From Sedimentisphaerales bacterium (GTDB lineage: Bacteria; Planctomycetota; Phycisphaerae; Sedimentisphaerales; Anaerobacaceae), in the NCBI GenBank assembly GCA_030630905.1, contig DAOVMB010000047.1, positions 1 through 10,200 of the forward strand: DNA of 10,200 nucleotides, in the 5' to 3' direction. This document shows, in pieces, positions 1 through 6,924 of this stretch. The translations under genes were made by a program, and so were the position numbers. The notes under the pieces were generated by a model. It saw only the letters and a program-made list of their open reading frames with translations, did no database searches and was not told the origin of the DNA. The stretch's first letter is position 1. Each line of letters opens with the position of its first letter.

Positions 1-1826
1 AATGCGCCGGCGACAATTTCAGAAGCACTGGCTGAGTTGGAATTTATTAATATGACGAGCGGATAATTCGGATGTGTTCCTTTCTTCTTTGCTATTTCGT
101 AGATCGGCGTTCTACCACCGGATTGCCTTTTGACAATAACACCTTCTTCGATGAACATGTCAACCACGGCAACCGCACTGTCTAAAAGCCCGCCAGTGTT
201 GAATCGCAGGTCGAGAATCAGCCCCTTTAAGCCCCTGTTCTCAAGGTTAAACAACACTTTTTCCAGCCCCGAAGCTGTGTCGGAAGAAAAACTGGTAAGG
301 CGGACAAAGCCGATCTTGTTCTTCTCATCGATCATATACAGCCACTTACCTGCATGGGACCTTTGCCAGCCGCGAACTGTCGGGACAATAATCGTGTCTC
401 TGGTTATGGTAACATCGAAAACTTTATCTTCAATCTTCTTATCCTCACTCGAACGTCTTATTTTCAATTTCACTTTAGTTCCGGCCGGCCCCTTTATTTT
501 TTTTGCCGCACAAAAGAGGGACATGTCCTTTGTTTCAACCCCGTCTACCTCTTCTATTACGTCTCCTGCATCGAGATTGGAATTGAATGCCGGAGTGTCA
601 AGCAAAAGGCTCGATACCGTCAGCAATCCTTTTTGTTTCGAGATTTCGATTCCAATGCCTGTAAACTCACTGGTCATCATCTGTTCGAAATCCTGCACCT
701 GCCTGGGCCAGACGATTACCGTATAAGGGTCAAGTGTGGAGAGAGCTGCTTCTACAAATTGTGCGATAAGCACCGTCTGGGGCAAATTTATTGTTGATTT
801 GTTCAGATCAAGGACGTTATCAAAAATATCTAAAAACAAAAACTTGTTCTTATCGAGCCGTGCGAGTCCGCCTGAGGCGGATTTAGCTTCATCCAGCAGT
901 TTTGTTAGACCATCCGACCAGGCCGCAAGCTTCTCGGGATCCAAAGTGCCCTTTATTGCATCTAAGCTGCCTCGATCATCATTTTCTGAGTCCTCACTCA
1001 ATCGGGACGACGTCGATATAACCTCTGCCAGCAATTTGCAGCGTTCGATAGCTTTGGCAGCGATTTCGTTGTAATTGATAATGCTGACGTAATGTGAATT
1101 CAGGAAATTAATCGCCCGAACAAACAGCTCTTCCTTCACTCCATGGAAACGTTCCCGGCTGGTCTCACAGGGGCTATCCTCAAAAGCCAATGCGATAGTG
1201 GCCTTATCCAGAAGCTGCTGGGCGTAATCCGAATATCCCTCGTTATTCGGATCGATTGCCTTCAGCCATCCGTAACAATTTGTATATGCTTCGAGCCATT
1301 TGCCCTCAACTTCGTATTCGGCGGCTTTGTCTATCGCTTTTTGCATCACCTCTTTTACAAACGGGTCAGACAGGAGCTGCTTTTTTTGTGCTTCGTCTGC
1401 AAATTCGCCGGTTTTGACAATAACCGAGAGTGTTGAAATAAGATTATCCGCCGAGTTTGCATCGTTCACGTCGTTGGCCTCTGCCGGAGCCTGAAGTTTT
1501 TCCAGTTCTGTGAGTGCCTCTGAGTATGCAGCTTCTCGGGCTAACTGACGTTCTTGACTAATACTCTTGTATTGGTCGACAACCTGTGATAACCGGGGGA
1601 CAGCCTTACCGAGTTGAGCCGGGTCGTCATTGCGGCTTTGTTTTATCAACTTATCGGCGGCATCGAATTGACCCTCGCAAATCAGCTTACAAGCTTGCCC
1701 GATAACATCGGATTCAACTGATAGAGATTCAGCAGCTTCGCTTGTATAGGCGGCGGACGACAATACTATCGTTACCAGCCAGACCAGTCGCATCAAATTG
1801 CGTATCACGTGTCTTTTGTCTTGCAT
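1..1826 (-). CDS. Secreted S41-family C-terminal processing protease with PDZ domain (C-terminus cut by window edge)
   Basis: This is an exported serine protease of the CtpA/Prc (S41) type, which trims or degrades envelope proteins from their C-termini. The frame is open without a stop from ATG 1826 to the left edge, giving 608 residues. A hydrophobic N-terminus (about residues 9-30, MRLVWLVTIVLSSAAY) looks like a signal peptide. Residues about 35-340 are helix-rich and partly TPR-like. The family signature before the PDZ is present (TLDPYTVIVWPRQVQDFEQ), followed by SEFTGIGIEI at about 384-393 and a PDZ domain at about 386-470. The S41 core begins near KIGFVRLTSF (504 onward) and contains GLILDLRFNTGG. 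By alignment to CtpB and D1P, the nucleophile in NSNSASASEIVAGA is S600. The partner lysine, about 25 residues later, lies outside the window. The chosen ATG has no clear Shine-Dalgarno; codon 12 (ATG) is an alternative start. The helical N-terminus is longer than in typical CtpA proteins. The family is certain; the substrate is unknown. Confidence 0.93.
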   Translation of the reverse strand, partial: MQDKRHVIRNLMRLVWLVTIVLSSAAYTSEAAESLSVESDVIGQACKLICEGQFDAADKLIKQSRNDDPAQLGKAVPRLSQVVDQYKSISQERQLAREAAYSEALTELEKLQAPAEANDVNDANSADNLISTLSVIVKTGEFADEAQKKQLLSDPFVKEVMQKAIDKAAEYEVEGKWLEAYTNCYGWLKAIDPNNEGYSDYAQQLLDKATIALAFEDSPCETSRERFHGVKEELFVRAINFLNSHYVSIINYNEIAAKAIERCKLLAEVISTSSRLSEDSENDDRGSLDAIKGTLDPEKLAAWSDGLTKLLDEAKSASGGLARLDKNKFLFLDIFDNVLDLNKSTINLPQTVLIAQFVEAALSTLDPYTVIVWPRQVQDFEQMMTSEFTGIGIEISKQKGLLTVSSLLLDTPAFNSNLDAGDVIEEVDGVETKDMSLFCAAKKIKGPAGTKVKLKIRRSSEDKKIEDKVFDVTITRDTIIVPTVRGWQRSHAGKWLYMIDEKNKIGFVRLTSFSSDTASGLEKVLFNLENRGLKGLILDLRFNTGGLLDSAVAVVDMFIEEGVIVKRQSGGRTPIYEIAKKKGTHPNYPLVILINSNSASASEIVAGA

Positions 1827-1875
1827 TTTATGTTAAACCCAAAATTTATTTTTTAAAATTCGGAACAATCCCTTC

Positions 1876-1943
1876 CATTGACTATTTACAATTGACAATT
1901 GACTATTGATTATTTTTCCGTGACCCCTTCTCAATAGTCAATT
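1876..1943. repeat. AT-rich short-word repeat with perfect 13-bp inverted repeat
   Basis: The 135-bp spacer between the aldolase stop and the protease start is full of variants of the words TTGACTATT and TTGACAATT. It includes a perfect inverted repeat, AATTGACTATTGA at 1897-1909 and TCAATAGTCAATT at 1931-1943, with a 21-nt spacer. The arms are AT-rich and no U-run follows on the minus strand, so this is not a textbook intrinsic terminator for the aldolase. It could still fold at the 3' end of that transcript. The same vocabulary recurs at 8670-8732, which suggests a dispersed intergenic repeat family. The function is unknown. Confidence 0.65.
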
Positions 1944-1961
1944 ATAACGCGCTTCCTGCTT

Positions 1962-2912
1962 TTATATACACTCGGCCGCCTTGCCGGCACAACCAAGAAC
2001 GTGCAGTTTATGCTTGACCATTTCTCTAATAGCATCTCTGCCCGGTCCGAGGTACTTACGCGGATCGAATTGCGCGGGCTTTTCCGCGAATACCTGCCTG
2101 ATTTTAGCGGTCAGGGCAAGTCGCAAGTCCGTATCGATGTTGACCTTACAGACTGCCATCTTTGCCGCCTCGCTCACAGCGTCTTCCGGAACACCCATCG
2201 CGTTCGGCATATTGCCGCCATATTTGTTGATTAAATCTACGAATTCCTTCAGCACACTGCTTGAACCGTGCATCACCAGCGGAAATCCGGGCAGCTTGTC
2301 GGCGATCTCCCGGATCACATCGAAAGCCAGCTTCGGCTCTTTCTTGAATTTGTAGGCCCCGTGGCTGGTGCCGATTGCCACGGCTAAAGAATCAACGCCG
2401 GTTTTCGCGACAAACTCCTCAACCTGATTCGGGTCGGCCAGGTGTTGGCTAATTTCATCGTGATCCACGCCGACAACGTCCTCTTCGATACCGCCCAACT
2501 GGCCTAACTCGGCCTCAACGACTACATCCCTGGCGTGTGCATATTCGACCACCTGCTTGGTCATCGCAATATTTTCTTCAAACGGTTTGCTCGATGCGTC
2601 TATCATCACCGATGTAAAACCATCGTCGACAAATTGTTTGCAGGTCTCAAACGTATCGCCGTGGTCGAGGTTTATAGCAACGGGGATATCCGGATTTTCC
2701 TCAACGACCACATTAATAATTGCCTTGAGATAACTGTTTTTTGCATATTCGCGTGCCCCCCTGGAGATCTGGAGGATCAGCGGGGCCTTTTCTTCAGCCA
2801 CGGCGTCAATTATCCCCTGCGTGATTTCCATATTATTCACATTGAACGCACCAATCGCATAGCCGTTCTTATAAGCCATCTCAAACATCTTTTTAGTATT
2901 TACTAATGCCAT
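1962..2912 (-). CDS. fba: Class II (zinc-dependent) fructose-1,6-bisphosphate aldolase
   Basis: This cytoplasmic glycolytic and gluconeogenic enzyme reversibly cleaves fructose-1,6-bisphosphate into dihydroxyacetone phosphate and glyceraldehyde-3-phosphate. From the chosen start the protein has 316 residues, normal for the longer class IIB aldolases. Family landmarks are N-terminal MALVNTKKMF and GYAIGAFNVNN, NLDHGD with the catalytic D83 and zinc ligand H84, VEAELGQLGG with E135, GTSHGAYKF with zinc ligand H184, LVMHGSSS with zinc ligand H215, and KVNIDTDLR at 256-264, the phosphate and substrate loop. The fold is complete through LGPGRDAIREMVKHK. I placed the start at 2912 because AAGGAG (2919-2924) sits six bases upstream and MALVNTK is the usual family N-terminus. 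The frame extends 14 codons further up, to 2954, but that start has no family support. The gene lies between the lptD-like gene and the S41 protease, with its own promoter. Confidence 0.97.
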   Translation of the reverse strand: MALVNTKKMFEMAYKNGYAIGAFNVNNMEITQGIIDAVAEEKAPLILQISRGAREYAKNSYLKAIINVVVEENPDIPVAINLDHGDTFETCKQFVDDGFTSVMIDASSKPFEENIAMTKQVVEYAHARDVVVEAELGQLGGIEEDVVGVDHDEISQHLADPNQVEEFVAKTGVDSLAVAIGTSHGAYKFKKEPKLAFDVIREIADKLPGFPLVMHGSSSVLKEFVDLINKYGGNMPNAMGVPEDAVSEAAKMAVCKVNIDTDLRLALTAKIRQVFAEKPAQFDPRKYLGPGRDAIREMVKHKLHVLGCAGKAAECI

Positions 2913-2918
2913 TCTATT

Positions 2919-2924
2919 CTCCTT
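2919..2924 (-). promoter_or_regulatory. Shine-Dalgarno site of the aldolase gene
   Basis: AAGGAG on the minus strand lies six bases before the ATG at 2912. It is the best ribosome-binding site in the window and decides the aldolase start against the in-frame ATG at 2954. Confidence 0.85.
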
Positions 2925-2965
2925 AAAGTTCAATCTTTTACCGGACTTCCGCAAAACCTTAACCA

Positions 2966-3019
2966 GGCGTAGCCGGCGCCAAAAAACTCAGTTGTACTGT
3001 CCGGCTAAGTTGAAGCCGG
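2966..3019 (-). promoter_or_regulatory. Aldolase 5' leader with alternative hairpins
   Basis: The predicted leader transcript (about 3048 to 2913) contains CCGGCT (3019-3014), then AGCCGG (3006-3001), then a second CCGGCT (2976-2971). The middle word can pair with either flanking word. The upstream pairing gives a compact 6-bp stem with a 7-nt loop (3001-3019). A weak 4-bp hairpin CAGT/ACTG (2989-2999) is followed within two bases by six U residues (2986-2981). A separate GGCG/CGCC stem occupies 2966-2980. The arrangement permits mutually exclusive structures, but regulation is only an inference, and no known riboswitch class is recognised. Confidence 0.3.
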
Positions 3020-3054
3020 GCATACTTTGAAAAGGAAAAAACGGATTTCCATGA

Positions 3055-3083
3055 ATAATATATGATTCACTTAAATTATGCAA
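3055..3083 (-). promoter_or_regulatory. Sigma70-type promoter for the aldolase gene
   Basis: On the minus strand, TTGCAT (3083-3078) is followed by exactly 17 bases and then TATTAT (3060-3055). This is a good match to the vegetative -35/-10 consensus. It lies just after the stop of the lptD-like gene and about 140 bases before the aldolase ATG. The predicted transcription start is near 3048. It implies that the aldolase can be transcribed independently of the gene upstream. Confidence 0.6.
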
Positions 3084-3110
3084 GTCTTTTCATACCTTGA
3101 CAATCAACCG

Positions 3111-6083
3111 TCAATAACCTGCCGAACCTCCTAACCCAATGTATCTCCTCTCTCCAATCGCCAGTCCCGGCACGCCCTGGGGCCATAGACTAAAGATAAT
3201 AGACTGTCTGTCCAGCGATTCATCGGCACTAAAGGTCAGACCCCAGTACAACCTGTGGTACTGGCGAATCAGCGTTATATCGCTTCGTACTATTTCCCCG
3301 AAGTCAAAATCAATTTGCTGCGAATAAACCACGGTATATCGCGGATCGAGTACATACGTAACCGCGAATGTAAATGCGTTTGAGCCGTATTCGCCATAGC
3401 CATTATCAAGACGCCTTAAATATCTGCTACCTATATAATACTGCAAATTGGGCCATCTCAGGTGCGAAAAACCGACATTAAATTGCTGCACAACCCCGCT
3501 TTGCACGTCATAATTCATATCGGACAACACAGCCGTGGTGTCGCTCAAAAGCCAGCTATAGTCGGCTCCGAAATAATTACGCCTCGGACCGAATAAATCG
3601 GTGCCGCGCCTGTCTTGCTGTGGAATCACCCGGCTAAAAGTATTTATCGGCGGAATAAAAGGTCTATTCCAGATAAATTCATCAGCCCCGGCCGAATCGT
3701 CGCCGGAATTATTGACCCACGTAACGTCCATATCCAGCCGCATCCAGTCAACGTTCCGTTGTTTATCACCTAAACCGCGCTTTGTTTGCAGCCTTTGTGA
3801 GATACCTACGTTCAAAGTATCCCTCTGTTCGATAACCGATTCGTTTTGAGTGTAAGCAACAGCCGTCAAGTAAGGCTTTATTAAGTGCCGCATCTGGTTC
3901 AAATCCCAGAGTCGCGATTTAACATTGGGATAAACCTTCCAGTACGGTTGTGTTGAAGCGCGAATTCCGGTTTCGCCAAACCAGACATTCTCCTGCTCCT
4001 GGGCCATTCCGCCATTAAGTTCTCTATAGAAGCCCAATCCATCTTCATAAGCTACGGTTCCGGCAACAAATGGCACGATTTTTGCCTTGCCCATCGTCAT
4101 CGGCATATCAATCTCGTTTCGTGTCGTAGCAAACGAAAAGAACTGTTCTGAGCCGGGATCGATATAAGATGAAGTGTAACGTTGACGCAACCTGCTGACC
4201 TGAGTATCGCTGTAGAAAGTCAGCTTATCATCAAAAAACGACTGACCTGTCCAGTGGAATTCGGCGCTGGGTAATTCTTCCAGCGTATTAACAAAATCGT
4301 TGATTCGTGCCTTGCCCAAAAAAGAAAGGCCCCAGTTATCCTCAATACGTTTTGCATGAACGAGCGTTTCCTGTTCCTTGCCGACGTTAAACTCGCTTCG
4401 ATAAAAACTCTCTAAAAAGTTCTTATCGGACATATAACCGGTTTCTGTGGTAAGCTGCCAGTTGTAGGGCAGGAACTGTCTGTGCTGCCAGCCGAAGCGT
4501 CCGCGCAGTTCGCGTTCCGGCTCAAGATTTTTGCGTATTCTACCGAGCCGGTCCTCGCCGGAATCGTGAATCACATAACCTAACATCCTGCCGAAATAGT
4601 TCTCTCCTGTGTATTCGGTTTCTATTCCGCCGCCGAAGCCCCGTTTGCTGTAATAGTCCAGCGCTAAGGTGCTGTCCGTACCTTCCGGTTCATGCAGTCC
4701 TAACAGCCGGGCCAGATACCATCGCGTCTCAACCAGCGTCCCCCAGATGCTGTCATTGCCCAGACGGACGCTTTTAATCGGAAGATCCGGCCTTTGCAGA
4801 TTACTCCGCACGTAAGGCCACTTGAAAATCGTTTTGTCGTACATTTTCAAACGCACATCGTGCATCTGTGCATCGTAACTGCTTTTGGAAACTTCTCCCT
4901 GCTGTTCATCGGTAGTGGTCGTATCGGTGATTGTTATTTTCGAAGCGTTAAACGAAATCTGAGGCAGGTAAAACTCACTGGTCGTCAAAGTTACGTCGTC
5001 AGCGGCGAATTCATTTTCCGCCATCTGCCTGAGCTTTGCCGCCCTGAGGTAAATCGGAATCCTTTCGCGTGTGTCGAAATTCCTCATTACCGCGTTTATC
5101 GCAATCGCCTTTTTTCTCTCGAAATCGTAGTATATCTCATCGGCCCGAATTGTTCGCTGTCCATTAGTCATCACAATGTCGCCGGACATATATATTGCCT
5201 GCGCACCGGACAGAATATCTTCGGTCCCGCTTTTGCGATCGTCCGCCGTTTGTTGCTGCCCGGATAAAAATATAACCGCATTGTCAGCCTGCAATTCCAG
5301 CAGCCCGCCCTTTTCATCTTGCTTCTGGTAGAGATAGAACCTGCCGATAATCGTTCCAATTTTCTCCTTATCGTCCCACTCGACCTTTAGAGCAGCTTCT
5401 CCAGCGGGTGACAGGACAAGCGGATACTTAAAGCTCGGCTTCTTTTCCTGCGGCTCGGCAGCTTCCTGCCCCGGTTCTTCCAGCGTTATTACCTCTACCT
5501 GCAATTCAATCTCCCGCGGCTCGGCATCGGCGCTCGCCGGCTCTATCCCGGCCGCTTGCAGCGACTCAAAGGCCTTTCTGTAAAGTTCTAATCCGCGAGG
5601 ATCTTCAATCTTTTTACTGTCCGCTTTTATGAATATCTCGCCGGTGACATCGAATCGGACCGCCATCATACGGCCTTGTTCTATCACTGTCCTGCTCAAG
5701 TCGGTTGTCGTGGCGCCTTTAGGCTTCTTGGCTGAGATGTTGCCTTGTAAATATACCGTCGCTTCATAATCAACCCGAGATTCAGAGGCGGACTGAGTCA
5801 CTCCGCTTCCTGGAATTCCCGCAGAGTTAGAACCCAGCCATACTACCGCACTGTCGGCCGAAAATTGATGGATCCCGATGGATAAGGAAATTCCACTCTG
5901 GAAAACGAGTACGTGGTCAACGGTGGATAAACGGTAGCTGATCAGCTCTTGCCCCTGCAGGTGCAGATCCTGTCCGGCAAAGGCCGCAGCTTTGTCGCCT
6001 TCGGCAGTCCATCCCGATCTTGGCGGCATCAACACCAAAACCAATAGAACCAAAATAGCTAATATGTTCTTTCGTTTACTCAT
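3111..6083 (-). CDS. lptD: LptD-like outer-membrane LPS-assembly protein (OstA/Imp type)
   Basis: This is probably the outer-membrane translocon barrel that inserts lipopolysaccharide into the outer leaflet, working with the LptE plug and the LptA bridge in E. coli. It has 990 residues against about 780 in E. coli. A signal peptide is clear (MSKRKNILAILVLLVLVLMP, cleavage probably near the WTAEG segment at 25-29). The periplasmic part has two OstA/LptA-like stretches: about 35-155 (DLHLQGQELISY, ATVYLQGNISAKK) and about 230-400 (GAQAIYMSGDIVMTNGQ, then RADEIYYDFERKKAIAINAV). A Glu/Pro-rich linker at about 180-216 separates them. The C-terminal part, from about 430, has the aromatic, alternating pattern of a transmembrane beta-barrel (for example DSTLALDYYSKRGFGGGIE at 470-488) and ends in an aromatic residue (SAGY), as barrels usually do. 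I see no cysteine in the whole protein, so the disulfides that gate E. coli LptD cannot form. No strong ribosome-binding site precedes the ATG. Confidence 0.82.
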   Translation of the reverse strand: MSKRKNILAILVLLVLVLMPPRSGWTAEGDKAAAFAGQDLHLQGQELISYRLSTVDHVLVFQSGISLSIGIHQFSADSAVVWLGSNSAGIPGSGVTQSASESRVDYEATVYLQGNISAKKPKGATTTDLSRTVIEQGRMMAVRFDVTGEIFIKADSKKIEDPRGLELYRKAFESLQAAGIEPASADAEPREIELQVEVITLEEPGQEAAEPQEKKPSFKYPLVLSPAGEAALKVEWDDKEKIGTIIGRFYLYQKQDEKGGLLELQADNAVIFLSGQQQTADDRKSGTEDILSGAQAIYMSGDIVMTNGQRTIRADEIYYDFERKKAIAINAVMRNFDTRERIPIYLRAAKLRQMAENEFAADDVTLTTSEFYLPQISFNASKITITDTTTTDEQQGEVSKSSYDAQMHDVRLKMYDKTIFKWPYVRSNLQRPDLPIKSVRLGNDSIWGTLVETRWYLARLLGLHEPEGTDSTLALDYYSKRGFGGGIETEYTGENYFGRMLGYVIHDSGEDRLGRIRKNLEPERELRGRFGWQHRQFLPYNWQLTTETGYMSDKNFLESFYRSEFNVGKEQETLVHAKRIEDNWGLSFLGKARINDFVNTLEELPSAEFHWTGQSFFDDKLTFYSDTQVSRLRQRYTSSYIDPGSEQFFSFATTRNEIDMPMTMGKAKIVPFVAGTVAYEDGLGFYRELNGGMAQEQENVWFGETGIRASTQPYWKVYPNVKSRLWDLNQMRHLIKPYLTAVAYTQNESVIEQRDTLNVGISQRLQTKRGLGDKQRNVDWMRLDMDVTWVNNSGDDSAGADEFIWNRPFIPPINTFSRVIPQQDRRGTDLFGPRRNYFGADYSWLLSDTTAVLSDMNYDVQSGVVQQFNVGFSHLRWPNLQYYIGSRYLRRLDNGYGEYGSNAFTFAVTYVLDPRYTVVYSQQIDFDFGEIVRSDITLIRQYHRLYWGLTFSADESLDRQSIIFSLWPQGVPGLAIGERRYIGLGGSAGY

Positions 6084-6145
6084 CTGCCAATATTGCAGGC
6101 GTCGGCTTATCGCGCCAGACGCATCGCGGATTAACGCATGATGAG

Positions 6146-6173
6146 ATTATAGCCTGCTATCCCGGCAAATCCA
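6146..6173 (-). promoter_or_regulatory. Possible promoter for the lptD-like gene
   Basis: The minus strand carries a perfect TATAAT (6151-6146) about 60 bases before the lptD-like start codon. The best -35 candidate, TGGATT (6173-6168, 16-base spacing), matches the consensus only at three positions. The call rests mainly on the -10 box and its location in the divergent spacer. Confidence 0.4.
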
Positions 6174-6238
6174 GCAAAAAGCTCTGTTGTTATCGTGTTG
6201 ACTTGATTTATCTGCGGGTTTGCTGTAAAAGGTGGCCC

Positions 6239-6520
6239 ATGACAAAGAAAGAGTATTCACGATACCAGAAGTCAGTGATATCGGGGTATTACAACAACCT
6301 TGATACGATCATGCTCCAGAAGCTCGGCGAGCTTGTGACCGAACTTTACTTAGCCGACACGCAAGCAAGGCGGGACCGGCTCTGGCAAAGGGCCCACAAG
6401 GCCATGATCAAGTTGAAAATCCCGCCGGCCATCATCGACCATATCATGAAAAAACAAGATGTGGAAATATTAGCCAAAAACCTCCAGGACTGGCAGGGCG
6501 GGAAAAACAAGCGGAAGTAG
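6239..6520 (+). CDS. Small helical protein of unknown function
   Basis: This 93-residue cytoplasmic protein has no signal peptide, membrane segment or cysteine. It is predicted by eye to be almost entirely helical, rich in Lys, Arg and Gln: MTKKEYSRYQ, then a central segment LQKLGELVTELYLADTQ (26-42), an RRDRLWQRAHKAM stretch (44-56), and a second helical unit LKIPPAIIDHIMKKQDVEIL (59-78), ending in a basic tail GGKNKRK. I chose ATG 6239 over the in-frame ATG at 6203 because AAGG (6229-6232) lies six bases upstream and the extra twelve codons (MIYLRVCCKRWP) look non-coding. It is divergent from the lptD-like gene with a 155-bp spacer, and no gene follows closely. The style is that of a conserved planctomycete hypothetical protein, but I recognise no domain. 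A role in nucleic-acid or protein binding would be a guess from the basic character alone. Confidence 0.72.
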   Translation: MTKKEYSRYQKSVISGYYNNLDTIMLQKLGELVTELYLADTQARRDRLWQRAHKAMIKLKIPPAIIDHIMKKQDVEILAKNLQDWQGGKNKRK

Positions 6521-6924
6521 CAGGCAAATACGTGAGGGTAGATTCCAGCCTCCACTCGCGGCTTCACCAGTACGTGTGTAGCCGGAGTCTATCATTCGCG
6601 ACCATCCCCAAAGCCTGCGGTTTTGAGGTTGCCACCAGTTTTCCATCAATTTTAATGAGTGGCAGCCTCATCCCGATTGTGGTTATCGGGATGGGGATGG
6701 CTCTTCCTTAGTTGAACACATACCTCACGGCTTTGCCAACAAGTTGGTGATGCAGACAGAGGCGGAGGGAGAAAAATATTTTCCTTATACCAAAAGCCTT
6801 GCGGAGAGCGTCTCAATAGATAGAGGATAGGTTATAGACGCAATATTCGAGTAGAGCAGGAATTTGTTCATGCTGAGGCAGGCGCACAGGGGCTTTGCGC
6901 TTGCAAGATTGAAAGGGATGAAGA
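6521..6924. other. Gene-poor spacer of about 400 bp with structured element
   Basis: No convincing gene lies between the small helical protein and the oxidoreductase. The stretch holds two strong adjoining hairpins (6625-6696, listed separately). A 35-codon frame runs on the minus strand from ATG 6671 to a stop at 6564-6566, with no ribosome-binding site but protein-like composition, including ATSKPQALGMVAN. A short palindrome CCAAC-AA-GTTGG lies near 6736-6747. I see no clear promoter for the oxidoreductase and no tRNA. The stretch may be a degenerate mobile or repeated element, or a non-coding RNA locus. Confidence 0.4.
6625..6696 (+). other. Two adjoining strong hairpins (candidate structured RNA or REP-like element)
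   Basis: Hairpin 1 pairs GAGGTTGCCAC (6625-6635) with GTGGCAGCCTC (6659-6669): 11 pairs including one G-U, around a 23-nt loop. Hairpin 2 pairs CATCCCGAT (6669-6677) perfectly with ATCGGGATG (6685-6693) around a 7-nt loop, and can extend by C-G, C-G and T-G pairs to 6666-6696. The two stems meet at 6666-6669, so they either stack end to end or compete for those bases. No T-run follows on the plus strand, so a simple terminator is unlikely. The strand of action is not known. Confidence 0.5.

Noticed and set aside
130..1494. Several plus-strand open frames across 130-1494
   Set aside because: They lie opposite the continuous minus-strand S41 protease frame, which carries unmistakable PDZ and active-site motifs. 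The plus-strand products resemble no family.
1876..1943. Repeat-rich spacer as a CRISPR array
   Set aside because: The words are short, permuted and nearly contiguous. There are no repeats of 20-40 bp separated by unique spacers, and no cas genes.
2913..2954. Upstream in-frame ATG adding 14 residues to the aldolase
   Set aside because: The AAGGAG ribosome-binding site and the conserved family N-terminus MALVNTK both support ATG 2912.
6198..6226. TTGACT at 6198-6203 as a -35 box for the small helical gene
   Set aside because: The hexamer at the correct spacing (TGCTGT) is a poor -10, and it would leave almost no room before the ribosome-binding site.
6655..6711. Plus-strand 18-codon hydrophobic frame over the hairpins (starts MSGSLIPIVV)
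   Set aside because: It is very short, has no ribosome-binding site, and its sequence is largely dictated by the hairpin arms.
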